A program made the position numbers and the translations under genes. A stretch of 64,000 bases of DNA from Bacteroidales bacterium (GTDB taxonomy: Bacteria; Bacteroidota; Bacteroidia; Bacteroidales; Muribaculaceae): assembly GCA_019416285.1 (NCBI GenBank), contig DXXM01000010.1:1-64000 (forward strand). Direction: 5' to 3'. The notes beneath the pieces are model-generated. The model worked only from the letters and a program-made list of their open reading frames with translations, was not told the origin of the DNA and searched no databases. Positions 1 through 7,869 of the stretch are shown here, piece after piece (the first letter of the stretch is position 1; each line of letters starts with the position of its first letter).

Positions 1-67
1 ACGTATAAGTCATGAAGATATTTTACAATAAATAAATTTGATTACTCACTTATAAGCGGAATTTTGC

Positions 68-75
68 TATCTTTG
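68..75 (+). promoter_or_regulatory. Bacteroidota -7 box upstream of tadA
   Basis: TATCTTTG matches the Bacteroidota -7 consensus TAnnTTTG and lies 26 nt before the tadA ATG. No TTTG sits at the usual 19-21 nt spacing, so only the -7 half is supported. Confidence 0.5.
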
Positions 76-101
76 CCTCAATCAAATCGCAGAATATAAT
101 T

Positions 102-557
102 ATGACACAAGCTGAGACTGATGAAAAGTATATGCGCATGGCTCTTGCCGAGGCGCGGGAAGCGATGGAGCGCGACGAGGTGCCGATAGGCGCGGTTGTC
201 GTGTCGCCGCGCGGCATGGTGGTGGGGCGCGGGCATAATCTGACCGAGGCGCTTGCCGATGTGTCGGCCCATGCCGAGATGCAGGCCATCACCGCAGGGG
301 CGATGACTCTCGGCGGAAAGTATCTGCAAGGATGCACGCTCTATGTGACCGTGGAGCCATGTCTGATGTGTGCGGGAGCCATCGGCTGGGCGCAAATCGG
401 CAGGATTGTCTACGGCACACCCGACGAGAAGCGCGGCTACAGGTCGTTTACCTCGAAATCGCCTTTCCACCCCAAGGCGGAGGTGGTGAGCGGCGTCCTC
501 GCCGACGAATGTGCCGACCTCATGCGCACTTTTTTCAAAGCAAAACGTTTACCATAA
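102..557 (+). CDS. tadA: tRNA-specific adenosine deaminase TadA
   Basis: Deaminates the wobble adenosine (A34) of tRNA to inosine in the cytoplasm. The 151-residue length is typical of the family. The zinc/catalytic signature of the CDA fold is complete: H57-A-E59 (His ligand and proton-shuttling Glu) and P-C-x-x-C with C87 and C90. The ATG at 102 follows a -7 box by 26 nt, and no better start is seen. The gene stands alone, followed by a 193-bp gap that holds a palindromic repeat. A guanine or cytosine deaminase relative is possible in principle, but the length and the PCLMC motif favour TadA. Confidence 0.95.
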   Translation: MTQAETDEKYMRMALAEAREAMERDEVPIGAVVVSPRGMVVGRGHNLTEALADVSAHAEMQAITAGAMTLGGKYLQGCTLYVTVEPCLMCAGAIGWAQIGRIVYGTPDEKRGYRSFTSKSPFHPKAEVVSGVLADECADLMRTFFKAKRLP

Positions 558-575
558 TACAGATGAGTACAAATG

Positions 576-734
576 CATAATTCATAATGCATAATTCATA
601 ATAAGCTTCGCGCTGTCGGCATGCACAACGCGCAGGAGCGCAAAAACGCAGAAGCGCAAATAGCCTCCCCTCCGGATGGTTATTATGCATTATGCATTGT
701 GAATTATGAATTAAATAGGTGAATTATGAATTAA
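576..734. repeat. AT-rich palindromic intergenic repeat
   Basis: An imperfect 29-bp inverted repeat has its left arm at 576-604 and right arm at 680-708, with two mismatches. It is built from reiterated ATAATTCATAATGC-type words. The arms enclose a GC-richer core (605-679) carrying repeated AGCGCAAA-like words. After the right arm, a 16-bp word GTGAATTATGAATTAA occurs twice (699-714 and 719-734). No open reading frame lies inside. It looks like a MITE- or REP-like non-autonomous element between tadA and the Sir2 gene and may also act as a terminator. Confidence 0.7.
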
Positions 735-750
735 CAAATCCTTTCAACAA

Positions 751-1449
751 ATGAAAAAGCCTAAACTTGTCATATCTTCCGGGGCCGGGATTTCGGCGGA
801 GTCCGGGATTTCGACTTTCCGCGACGCGGACGGTCTGTGGGAAAATTATCCCGTGATGGATGTGTGCAGTGCCGACGGTTTTGCAAGGAATCCGGCCCTC
901 GTGCACCAGTTTTACAACGAGCGCCGCAAGGGACTGGTGAAATGCCAGCCAAATGCCGCCCATTTCGGACTTGTGGAGCTTGAGAAGTGGTATGACGTTT
1001 ACGTCATCACTCAGAATGTCGACAATCTCCACGAGCGCGCAGGAAGCTCGAAGATACTCCACCTCCACGGCGAGCTGATGAAAGTGCGCTCCACCCGCGA
1101 CGAGACACGCATCTACACTCTCGACGAGGAGCATCTCGAAACCACGCCCGAGACGCGCGACAAATACGGCGACCCCGTGCGTCCCCACATCGTATTCTTC
1201 CAGGAAGCCGTGCCCAACATTGAAAGAGCTATCGAATGGGCGCAGGAGGCCGACATCTTCGCCGTCATCGGCACCTCGCTCGCCGTCTACCCCGCCGCGA
1301 GCCTGCTCCACTACGTCCGTCCCGGTGTGCCCATCTATTATATTGACCCGCGCCCGGCGGCCGTACCCGACAATGTAAATGTCATAGCCAAACCCGCCAC
1401 AGTGGGAGTGGCAGAGCTCGTAAACCTGCTGCGTCCGGCTCAAATGTGA
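751..1449 (+). CDS. Sir2-family NAD-dependent protein deacylase, zinc-cysteine-less type
   Basis: Removes acyl groups from protein lysines using NAD+. The Rossmann motif GAGISAESG (11-19) continues into the STFRD segment, followed by QNVDNLHERAG (88-98) and the catalytic H106 in HGE. At 232 residues it has the length of bacterial CobB-type sirtuins. Unlike E. coli CobB, the segment between HGE and RPHIVFF has no cysteines, so the usual four-Cys structural zinc site is absent; this is seen directly. The ATG follows the repeat region closely, and no clear promoter box was found. It is probably a functional deacylase, but the acyl specificity cannot be read from sequence. Confidence 0.92.
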   Translation: MKKPKLVISSGAGISAESGISTFRDADGLWENYPVMDVCSADGFARNPALVHQFYNERRKGLVKCQPNAAHFGLVELEKWYDVYVITQNVDNLHERAGSSKILHLHGELMKVRSTRDETRIYTLDEEHLETTPETRDKYGDPVRPHIVFFQEAVPNIERAIEWAQEADIFAVIGTSLAVYPAASLLHYVRPGVPIYYIDPRPAAVPDNVNVIAKPATVGVAELVNLLRPAQM

Positions 1450-1489
1450 TAAATTGTTAAATGATTAACGCTTATTTAATAGATTTTTA

Positions 1490-1497
1490 TACCTTTG
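1490..1497 (+). promoter_or_regulatory. -7 box upstream of topA
   Basis: TACCTTTG fits TAnnTTTG. It lies in the AT-rich gap after the Sir2 gene, about 86 nt before the preferred topA start. The upstream -33 element is weak. Confidence 0.45.
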
Positions 1498-1583
1498 CGG
1501 TCTGAAACGCGGGGCGGAAAGACCGCCTGACAAGCGCCAGCCGCCTGACGCGACGCCATGTGGTGACACACTTTAAAGAGAAT

Positions 1584-3932
1584 ATGTTGAAAAACCTCGT
1601 CATAGTAGAGTCTCCGGCAAAGGCCAAGACTATCGAAAAATTTCTCGGCAAAGACTTCAAGGTCATGTCGAGCTACGGTCATATCCGCGACCTGCGCAAG
1701 AAAGACATTAGCATCAAAGTTGACTCTGATTTCCAGCCTGTCTATGAAATTCCCGCCGACAAGAAGAATCTTGTCGCTGAACTGAAGAAGGCCTCGCGCG
1801 AGGCCGAGACCGTCTGGCTCGCATCCGATGAGGACCGCGAGGGTGAGGCCATTGCCTGGCATCTCTATGAGGTGCTCGGCCTGAAGCCTGAGAACACGAA
1901 GCGAATCGTGTTTCACGAAATCACCAAAAACGCGATTCTCAACGCCATCGAACACCCGCGCGACATCGACCTCCATCTCGTCGACGCGCAGCAGGCGCGC
2001 CGAGTGCTCGACCGCCTCGTGGGTTTCGAGCTCTCGCCCGTGTTATGGAAGAAAATCAAGCCGGCGCTGTCGGCCGGACGCGTGCAGTCAGTGGCCGTGC
2101 GCCTGATTGTGGACCGCGAAAACGAAATCAACGATTTCAAGTCGGAACCTTACTACCGCGTGACCGCGCTCTTCACCGTGCCTGGCGGAGCGCAGCTTCG
2201 CGCCGAGCTCTCAAAGCGTCTGCCTGACGAGGAGAGTGCCCGCGAATTTCTCCAGGCATGCGAAAAGGCAGTGTTCACCGTTACTGACATCAGCGTCAAA
2301 CCGCTCAAGAAGTCGCCCGCTCCCCCCTTCACCACCTCCACGCTCCAGCAGGAGGCAGGCCGAAAGCTCGGCTTCACCGTGTCGCAGACCATGATGATAG
2401 CCCAGAAGCTCTACGAGGCAGGTTACATCACCTACATGCGTACCGACTCGCTCAACCTCTCGCAGCTCGCCATCTCCTCGATTTCAAAACTCATCACCGA
2501 CGAACTCGGCGAGAAATACCTGAAAGTGCGCCGCTATCACACCCACTCCAAGGGCGCGCAGGAGGCTCACGAGGCTATCCGCCCCACATATATCGACAAG
2601 GAGACCATCGACGGAAGCGCGCAGGAAAAGCGCCTCTACCGCCTCATACGCCTGCGCACCATGGCCTCGCAGATGGCCGATGCGGAACTCGAAAAGACAA
2701 CAATCGACATCACACCCTCGGGCCGCACTGAGCATTTCACCTCGAGCGGCGAGGTCATCAAATTCGACGGCTTCCTGAACGTGTATCTCGAAGGCAACGA
2801 CGATGACGACAACGGCGAGGGCGAGGAAGGCACTCTCCCGCCTCTCAAGACAGGCGAGGTGCTCACTGCCGAGAATATCACCGCCACCGAGCGCTTCACC
2901 CTCGCTCCGCCGCGCTACACCGAATCGTCGCTCGTCAAGAAGATGGAGGAGCTCGGCATAGGTCGTCCGTCGACCTACGCCCCCACCATCTCCACGATTC
3001 AGCACAGGGAATACATCGTCAAAGGCGAGAAACCAGGCGAAAAGCGCAAATTCAAAGTGCTCAGCCTCGACGCAGCGGGCAAACTCAGCTCCGCAACCCG
3101 CACCGAGAATGTCGGAGCCGAGAAGGGCAAACTCATCCCCACTGACACAGGTATCATAGTCAACGAGTTCCTGACGGAGCATTTCCCTGACATCCTCGAC
3201 TATGACTTCACGGCGGATATGGAACAGAAATTCGACCGTATAGCCGAGGGCGAAAGCAACTGGAACAATGAGATAGCCCGTTTCTACGGCCTCTTCCACC
3301 CCGAGGTGGAGAAAGCCAACGAACTGCGCACCGAACATAAAATCGGCGAGCGTGTGCTCGGCACCGACCCAGCCACAGGGGAGCCCGTATCAGTCAAAAT
3401 CGGACGCTTCGGCCCGATTGTGCAGATCGGTTCCACCGACTCCAAGGACAAACCGCGCTTCGCGTCGCTCCGCAAGGACCAGAGCGTGTTCGACATCCAG
3501 CTTGAGGACGCGCTGAAACTCTTCGACCTTCCCCGCGAGGTGGGCGAGTTCGAAGGGAAGCCGGTGATTGCCGCCGTGGGCCGTTTCGGTCCCTATCTGC
3601 GCCACGACGGAAAATTCGTGAGCATCCCCAAGGACCTCTCCCCCACCTCAATCACCATCGAAGAAGCCGAGGAGCTTATCAAAGCCAAGCGCGAGGCCGA
3701 CAACAACAAGGTGGTGAAGGTGTTTGACGAAGATCCCGACCTTCAGATTCTCAACGGCCGCTACGGTGTCTATATCGCTTACAAGAAAAGCAACTACAAG
3801 ATACCCAAATCCATCGAGAATCCGGCTGAAATGACAATCGAGGAAGTGCGCAAGCTCATCGAAGAGCAGGAAAAGGCGCCCAAGCGTCCCGCCACCACCC
3901 GCCGCGCATCGACACGAAGCAAGAAATCATAA
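1584..3932 (+). CDS. topA: DNA topoisomerase I (type IA)
   Basis: Relaxes negative supercoils through a 5'-phosphotyrosyl intermediate. The Toprim domain is at the N-terminus (NLVIVESPAKAKT at 4-16; acidic D82/D84 in DEDREGE), and the catalytic tyrosine is Y284 in TYMRTDS. The C-terminus carries topoisomerase C-terminal repeats (GRFGPI, GRFGPY and RYGVYI segments) and ends in a lysine/arginine-rich tail instead of the Cys4 zinc ribbons of E. coli TopA. A GTG at 1560 would add eight residues, but I prefer the ATG at 1584 because family members begin directly with the Toprim strand. The pseudouridine synthase follows after 35 bp. Confidence 0.98.
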   Translation: MLKNLVIVESPAKAKTIEKFLGKDFKVMSSYGHIRDLRKKDISIKVDSDFQPVYEIPADKKNLVAELKKASREAETVWLASDEDREGEAIAWHLYEVLGLKPENTKRIVFHEITKNAILNAIEHPRDIDLHLVDAQQARRVLDRLVGFELSPVLWKKIKPALSAGRVQSVAVRLIVDRENEINDFKSEPYYRVTALFTVPGGAQLRAELSKRLPDEESAREFLQACEKAVFTVTDISVKPLKKSPAPPFTTSTLQQEAGRKLGFTVSQTMMIAQKLYEAGYITYMRTDSLNLSQLAISSISKLITDELGEKYLKVRRYHTHSKGAQEAHEAIRPTYIDKETIDGSAQEKRLYRLIRLRTMASQMADAELEKTTIDITPSGRTEHFTSSGEVIKFDGFLNVYLEGNDDDDNGEGEEGTLPPLKTGEVLTAENITATERFTLAPPRYTESSLVKKMEELGIGRPSTYAPTISTIQHREYIVKGEKPGEKRKFKVLSLDAAGKLSSATRTENVGAEKGKLIPTDTGIIVNEFLTEHFPDILDYDFTADMEQKFDRIAEGESNWNNEIARFYGLFHPEVEKANELRTEHKIGERVLGTDPATGEPVSVKIGRFGPIVQIGSTDSKDKPRFASLRKDQSVFDIQLEDALKLFDLPREVGEFEGKPVIAAVGRFGPYLRHDGKFVSIPKDLSPTSITIEEAEELIKAKREADNNKVVKVFDEDPDLQILNGRYGVYIAYKKSNYKIPKSIENPAEMTIEEVRKLIEEQEKAPKRPATTRRASTRSKKS

Positions 3933-3967
3933 TCATCCCCTACCCCCCACAAATATAACTATCTGAA

Positions 3968-4897
3968 ATGGCACCACAGAATTTCAGCACCAAACCGGGT
4001 GCGGAACGCAACAGATTTAAGCCCGATGTAATCGAGACATATCCCGTCAGGGAGGCCTCACGCCTGCTCGACTTCCTGATTGCATCCATGCCGGAGCGCA
4101 AGCGCACGGCGATAAAGAATCTTCTGAGCCATAATCAGATTGCCGTCAACGGCCAGCCCGTCACCCAGTTCGATACCGAACTGAAACCGGGCGACGAGGT
4201 GAAAGCCAACCTCACGAGAGAGTTCAGGGTGTTCTACAACCGCCGCCTGAAGATAGTCTATGAGGACGACGACATCATCGTGGTCAACAAAGGCTACGGT
4301 CTGCTCTCGATGGGTACCGACAAAATCAAGGAGGGCACAGCCTACAGCATCCTGAGCGACTATCTGAAATGGAAAGACCCGCGCAACAAGCTCTTCATCG
4401 TCCACCGTCTCGACCGCGACACCTCTGGACTGATGGTATTTGCCAAGTCGGAGGAAGCCAAAAACCGTCTGCAACACAACTGGAACAACATGGTCATCTC
4501 GCGCAAGTATCTCGCCGTGGTCGAGGGTAAACCCGACCCGGAAGAGGGTGTCGTGAGGAGCTATCTCGCCGAAAACTCCCGCTTCGAAGTCTATTCGACC
4601 GACAAACCGGAGGAGGGACAGCTCGCCATCACCCGCTACAAGACCCTGCGCAGCCGCAACGGATATTCGCTGATGGAGGTGTCGCTTGACACGGGCCGAA
4701 AGAATCAGATTCGCGTCCACATGAAAGACCTCGGCCACCCGATAGCCGGCGACAGGCGTTACGGAGCCAAGAGTTCACCCATACACCGCATGGCACTCCA
4801 CGCGCAGACCCTCCGCTTCGTCCACCCGATGACCCGCAAGGACATGAACTTCTCGACTCCCGTCCCGGCATCATTCGCCAAGATGGTAGGTATGTAA
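3968..4897 (+). CDS. RluA-family 23S/tRNA pseudouridine synthase
   Basis: Isomerises uridine to pseudouridine in RNA. An S4-like RNA-binding domain (about residues 25-85, with SRLLDFL and KPGDEV) precedes the RluA catalytic domain. The signature HRLDRDTSG (146-154) contains the catalytic D149, and a later RKNQIRVH segment is also typical. The 309-residue length is normal for RluC/RluD-like enzymes. It lies 35 bp after topA on the same strand and is probably co-transcribed. The exact target uridines cannot be assigned. Confidence 0.93.
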   Translation: MAPQNFSTKPGAERNRFKPDVIETYPVREASRLLDFLIASMPERKRTAIKNLLSHNQIAVNGQPVTQFDTELKPGDEVKANLTREFRVFYNRRLKIVYEDDDIIVVNKGYGLLSMGTDKIKEGTAYSILSDYLKWKDPRNKLFIVHRLDRDTSGLMVFAKSEEAKNRLQHNWNNMVISRKYLAVVEGKPDPEEGVVRSYLAENSRFEVYSTDKPEEGQLAITRYKTLRSRNGYSLMEVSLDTGRKNQIRVHMKDLGHPIAGDRRYGAKSSPIHRMALHAQTLRFVHPMTRKDMNFSTPVPASFAKMVGM

Positions 4898-4937
4898 GGG
4901 ATTGCCTTAGAAATTTTCCAAGAATCAAACCGTAACC

Positions 4938-6224
4938 ATGAAAAAATTGTTCATCACTTTCACATTATCCCTCTCCGCACTTATCTCCACGGCTAAAACC
5001 GGACCGTATGATGCTGTTGTGGCGGCCGACGGAAACGGCGACTACCGCAGCGTCTCTGAAGCCATCGCAGCCGCCCCCGAAGGGCGTACCGCGCCGTGGC
5101 TGATTCTCGTGAAGAAGGGAGACTACCGCGAGCACGTGGTAGTGCCCGAATCCAAACCTTATATCCACCTCATCGGTCAGGACAAGTCCAACACTGCCAT
5201 ACGCCTGAAACTCAATGTGGGCAAGAAGCCCGACGGAAGCGAGAAACCGGGCAAGACGGCCTACTGGAAGCACTCGGTTCACAATCCGGAATCCGACGTC
5301 TACGGCTGCGAGGGTGAGGTGGTGCTCGTCAGCGCCCCGCATTTCTACACAGAAGGCATTTCGTATATCAACGACTGGGGCACGGAATCGTCCAACGGCC
5401 CGCAGGCGCTCGCTATGTACAGCAACGCCGACTGCGGCGCGTTCAACGACTGCAATTTCCGCTCGTTTCAGGACACATGGCGCACGGTAAAGAGCGATTC
5501 CGGCCGACATTACATAAAAGACTGCTTTATCGAGGGCGCAGTGGACTATTTCTACGGCGGAGGCGATGTGCTCGCCGAAAACTGCACGTTCTACAATGTC
5601 CGCAGCGGCTCGGTAATCGTGGCTCCCAGTCACGAGAACCCGGCCTACGGTTATGCCTTCGTCAACTGTAAGGTCGACGGCAATGCCGAGGCTGCCGACG
5701 GCCGACAGAAGCTCGGACGCCCATGGAAAGGTAGCCCGCGGACGGTGTATATCAACACCACAATGCTCATTCCCCTCGCCGAAGAAGGCTGGACTGACAT
5801 GGCGACTGTTCCGGCACTCTTTGCTGAATACGGCAGCCATGACATCGAGGGAAAACCTCTCGACCTAAGCAATCGCAAGACTTACTACAAATACCGCGGA
5901 CGCGAAGGCGGAGGCTCCTGCCCGGCCACAATCAGCGCTGAGGAAGCGTCGAAATACACCTACGAGAATATGCTTTCGTCGCGCGACGGCTGGGATCCGC
6001 GTGCCATGATGGTGAAGCTCGACGCCCCGAAAGAAATAAAATATACCGACGGTACTCTGTCGTGGAAGCCGGTCGAAGGTGCCGCAGGCTACATAGTTTA
6101 TGACGGCGACGACATCATAGCCGTAACCGACGCGACATCCGTCAACGCCCCCGCAATCAATACAGCCCTCAAGGTCCGTGCCGTCAACCGCTACGGCTCC
6201 CAAGGCAGACTCGGAGTGCTCTGA
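4938..6224 (+). CDS. Secreted pectin methylesterase (CE8)
   Basis: De-esterifies methylated homogalacturonan, giving pectate and methanol. A Sec signal peptide (about 1-19) precedes a right-handed beta-helix. The CE8 signatures are all present: GPQALAMY (154-161), QDT with D179, AVDYFYG with D203, and LGRPW with R261. The last roughly 70 residues resemble a fibronectin-III-like or carbohydrate-associated beta module (SWKPVEGAAGYIVYDG). It follows the RluA gene by 40 bp, an odd housekeeping neighbourhood with no SusCD pair or polysaccharide lyase nearby. A strong palindromic terminator follows it. Confidence 0.94.
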   Translation: MKKLFITFTLSLSALISTAKTGPYDAVVAADGNGDYRSVSEAIAAAPEGRTAPWLILVKKGDYREHVVVPESKPYIHLIGQDKSNTAIRLKLNVGKKPDGSEKPGKTAYWKHSVHNPESDVYGCEGEVVLVSAPHFYTEGISYINDWGTESSNGPQALAMYSNADCGAFNDCNFRSFQDTWRTVKSDSGRHYIKDCFIEGAVDYFYGGGDVLAENCTFYNVRSGSVIVAPSHENPAYGYAFVNCKVDGNAEAADGRQKLGRPWKGSPRTVYINTTMLIPLAEEGWTDMATVPALFAEYGSHDIEGKPLDLSNRKTYYKYRGREGGGSCPATISAEEASKYTYENMLSSRDGWDPRAMMVKLDAPKEIKYTDGTLSWKPVEGAAGYIVYDGDDIIAVTDATSVNAPAINTALKVRAVNRYGSQGRLGVL

Positions 6225-6240
6225 TACCCACCACCCACAG

Positions 6241-6289
6241 CAAAACAAAAATCGGTTTATGAACAAATCATAAGCCGATTTTTGTTTTG
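6241..6289. terminator. Bidirectional hairpin terminator after the pectin methylesterase gene
   Basis: Near-perfect inverted repeat. The left arm (6241-6261) is A-rich and ends ATCGGTTTATG; the right arm (6269-6289) is CATAAGCCGA followed by a T-rich stretch. The 7-nt loop and flanking A and T runs make it usable on either strand. It separates the esterase gene from the toxin-antitoxin cassette. Confidence 0.8.
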
Positions 6290-6303
6290 TATTCATAATT
6301 CAC

Positions 6304-6311
6304 TATCTTTG
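6304..6311 (+). promoter_or_regulatory. -7 box immediately before mntA (leaderless promoter)
   Basis: TATCTTTG matches TAnnTTTG and ends only 6 nt before the mntA ATG at 6318. The transcription start should therefore fall at or next to the ATG. Confidence 0.6.
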
Positions 6312-6317
6312 TACGCT

Positions 6318-6629
6318 ATGAAACTCATAGAATTGAATATTGAAAGAATCACAGCCTTGTGTCGGAAATACAGGGTAGCGCAACTGTGGGTTTTCGGTTC
6401 GATTCTGACGCCACGTTTCTCTTCGGAAAGCGATATTGATTTCGCTGTTAATTTTGATTCCGAAACAATAAACCGCGAAGGCTTAGACTGGGCCGACATA
6501 TTTTTTGATTTCATCCACGAACTTGAAAGTCTTTTAGGAAGAAAAGTCGATATGGTCTGTGAGGATGCCGTCACGAACCGATTCTTCCGCAAAGAGCTTG
6601 ATTCAACCAAACGTCTGATTTATGGATGA
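6318..6629 (+). CDS. mntA: MntA-type nucleotidyltransferase antitoxin
   Basis: A minimal nucleotidyltransferase that in characterised MntA/HepT pairs neutralises the HEPN toxin by AMPylating it. The motif GS(27-28) followed by D39-x-D41 in SESDIDFAV is the Pol-beta-type catalytic core. The product is 103 residues from the ATG at 6318. An upstream in-frame ATG at 6282 would lie inside the terminator hairpin and upstream of the -7 box, so I reject it. The gene overlaps hepT by 8 bp. It is AT-richer than the surrounding housekeeping genes, which suggests a transferred cassette. Confidence 0.9.
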   Translation: MKLIELNIERITALCRKYRVAQLWVFGSILTPRFSSESDIDFAVNFDSETINREGLDWADIFFDFIHELESLLGRKVDMVCEDAVTNRFFRKELDSTKRLIYG

Positions 6630-6972
6630 ACAGCTGAACAAATATATTCAGGATATACTCACTGCGATTTCAGAAATTGAAATTGCCACAACTCAGCGCG
6701 GTAAAGAATATCAGATTTTTGTCTCCGATTTCGTGTTCAGGAAATTCGTTGAGAGAAATATCGAGATAATGGGTGAGGCAATGAATAGAATCCTGAAAAT
6801 CCAGCCTGATATAAACGTCACGGCCGCACGCAAGATCGTGGATACACGCAACTATGTGATTCATGCCTATGACTCTTTGAAACCTGATATTCTCTGGGCT
6901 ATAGTCATCAATCATATTCCGAAGCTGAAACAAGAGTTAGAAGCCATTACCTCAGCATGGACGGAGGAATAA
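6622..6972 (+). CDS. hepT: HepT-type HEPN ribonuclease toxin
   Basis: HEPN-domain RNase toxin paired with MntA. The RX4HXY motif is intact: R76-NYVI-H81-A-Y83. In the characterised pair the tyrosine of this motif is the AMPylation target. The 116-residue length is typical. The start ATG at 6622 overlaps the end of mntA by 8 bp, implying translational coupling with the antitoxin made first. Because the catalytic motif is complete, the toxin is probably active and restrained by MntA. Confidence 0.9.
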   Translation: MDEQLNKYIQDILTAISEIEIATTQRGKEYQIFVSDFVFRKFVERNIEIMGEAMNRILKIQPDINVTAARKIVDTRNYVIHAYDSLKPDILWAIVINHIPKLKQELEAITSAWTEE

Positions 6973-7011
6973 TTTAACACGCGAAGAGGGTTAAACTTCG
7001 GGGAAAAATCG

Positions 7012-7019
7012 TAAATTTG
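7012..7019 (+). promoter_or_regulatory. -7 box before the patatin gene
   Basis: TAAATTTG fits TAnnTTTG and ends 8 nt before the ATG at 7028, implying a leaderless or nearly leaderless transcript. A TTAAAC word about 15 nt upstream is a weak -33 candidate. Confidence 0.55.
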
Positions 7020-7027
7020 CATCCGCC

Positions 7028-7837
7028 ATGCTTGATATGCTAAAATTCTCAAGGAAGCCTTATAAAATCGGGCTCGTCCTCAGCGGAGGAGGGGCCAGGG
7101 GGTTCGCACACGCAGGCGCGTTGCTCGCATTGGAGGAAGTCGGGATAAAGCCCGACATAATCGCCGGCGTGAGTGCGGGGTCTGTCGTGACAGCGATGTA
7201 TGCCTCCGGAATGACACCCGACGATATTGTAGCCTCGTTTGCCGACGTGAAATTCGGTGATTTCGCGGAGCTTGGTGTGCCGCGCGACGGCTTCTTCTCC
7301 ATGGACGGCTTCAAGAAGTTCCTTAAAAGAAACATATCCTACGAGAGAATCGAGGACCTGCCGATGCCTGCGGTGATATGTGCCACAGACCTCGACAACA
7401 ACAAGCCGGTCGCTTTTACGGAAGGAAAAATAGTAGACTGCGTGGCTGCGTCATGTAGTATCCCCATCGTATTCAAGCCGGTAAAAATCAATGGCGTGAC
7501 CTATGTTGACGGCGGAGTGCTCGCCAACCTTCCCGCCTGGGCGCTGAGAGACCAATGCAAATATCTCATCGGCATCAACTGCAGTCCGCTCCCGCGCCGC
7601 GGCAAGCCGAGTTCAATCATGGACATCGCCCACCGCACCTACGACCTTCTTGTAAAAAACAACTCACAGCCGCAGATGGAGTTGTGTGACATAGCAATCA
7701 GCATCGACGACATAGCATCATATAAAGTCTTTAATCTTAAGGAAATCAAGAGAGTGTTTCGTACAGGCTACGACACGACTCTCTCCTCCCTGCTGAGCGC
7801 TGGCTTCGTACAGCGCCAGCCGAAACAGAAATCATGA
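7028..7837 (+). CDS. Patatin-like phospholipase (RssA/NTE type)
   Basis: Serine lipid acyl hydrolase with a Ser-Asp dyad. The oxyanion motif is GGGARG (20-25), the nucleophile elbow GVSAGS (47-52) holds S49, and DGG provides D161. At 269 residues it is a single-domain protein with no signal peptide, so it is probably cytoplasmic and acts on membrane lipids. An alternative ATG three codons in (7037) cannot be excluded. A GH13 gene follows 32 bp downstream and an esterase gene after that, so the three may form one transcript. Confidence 0.92.
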   Translation: MLDMLKFSRKPYKIGLVLSGGGARGFAHAGALLALEEVGIKPDIIAGVSAGSVVTAMYASGMTPDDIVASFADVKFGDFAELGVPRDGFFSMDGFKKFLKRNISYERIEDLPMPAVICATDLDNNKPVAFTEGKIVDCVAASCSIPIVFKPVKINGVTYVDGGVLANLPAWALRDQCKYLIGINCSPLPRRGKPSSIMDIAHRTYDLLVKNNSQPQMELCDIAISIDDIASYKVFNLKEIKRVFRTGYDTTLSSLLSAGFVQRQPKQKS

Positions 7838-7869
7838 TTTCACACAAGTAACAACCATATAAAAACGTG

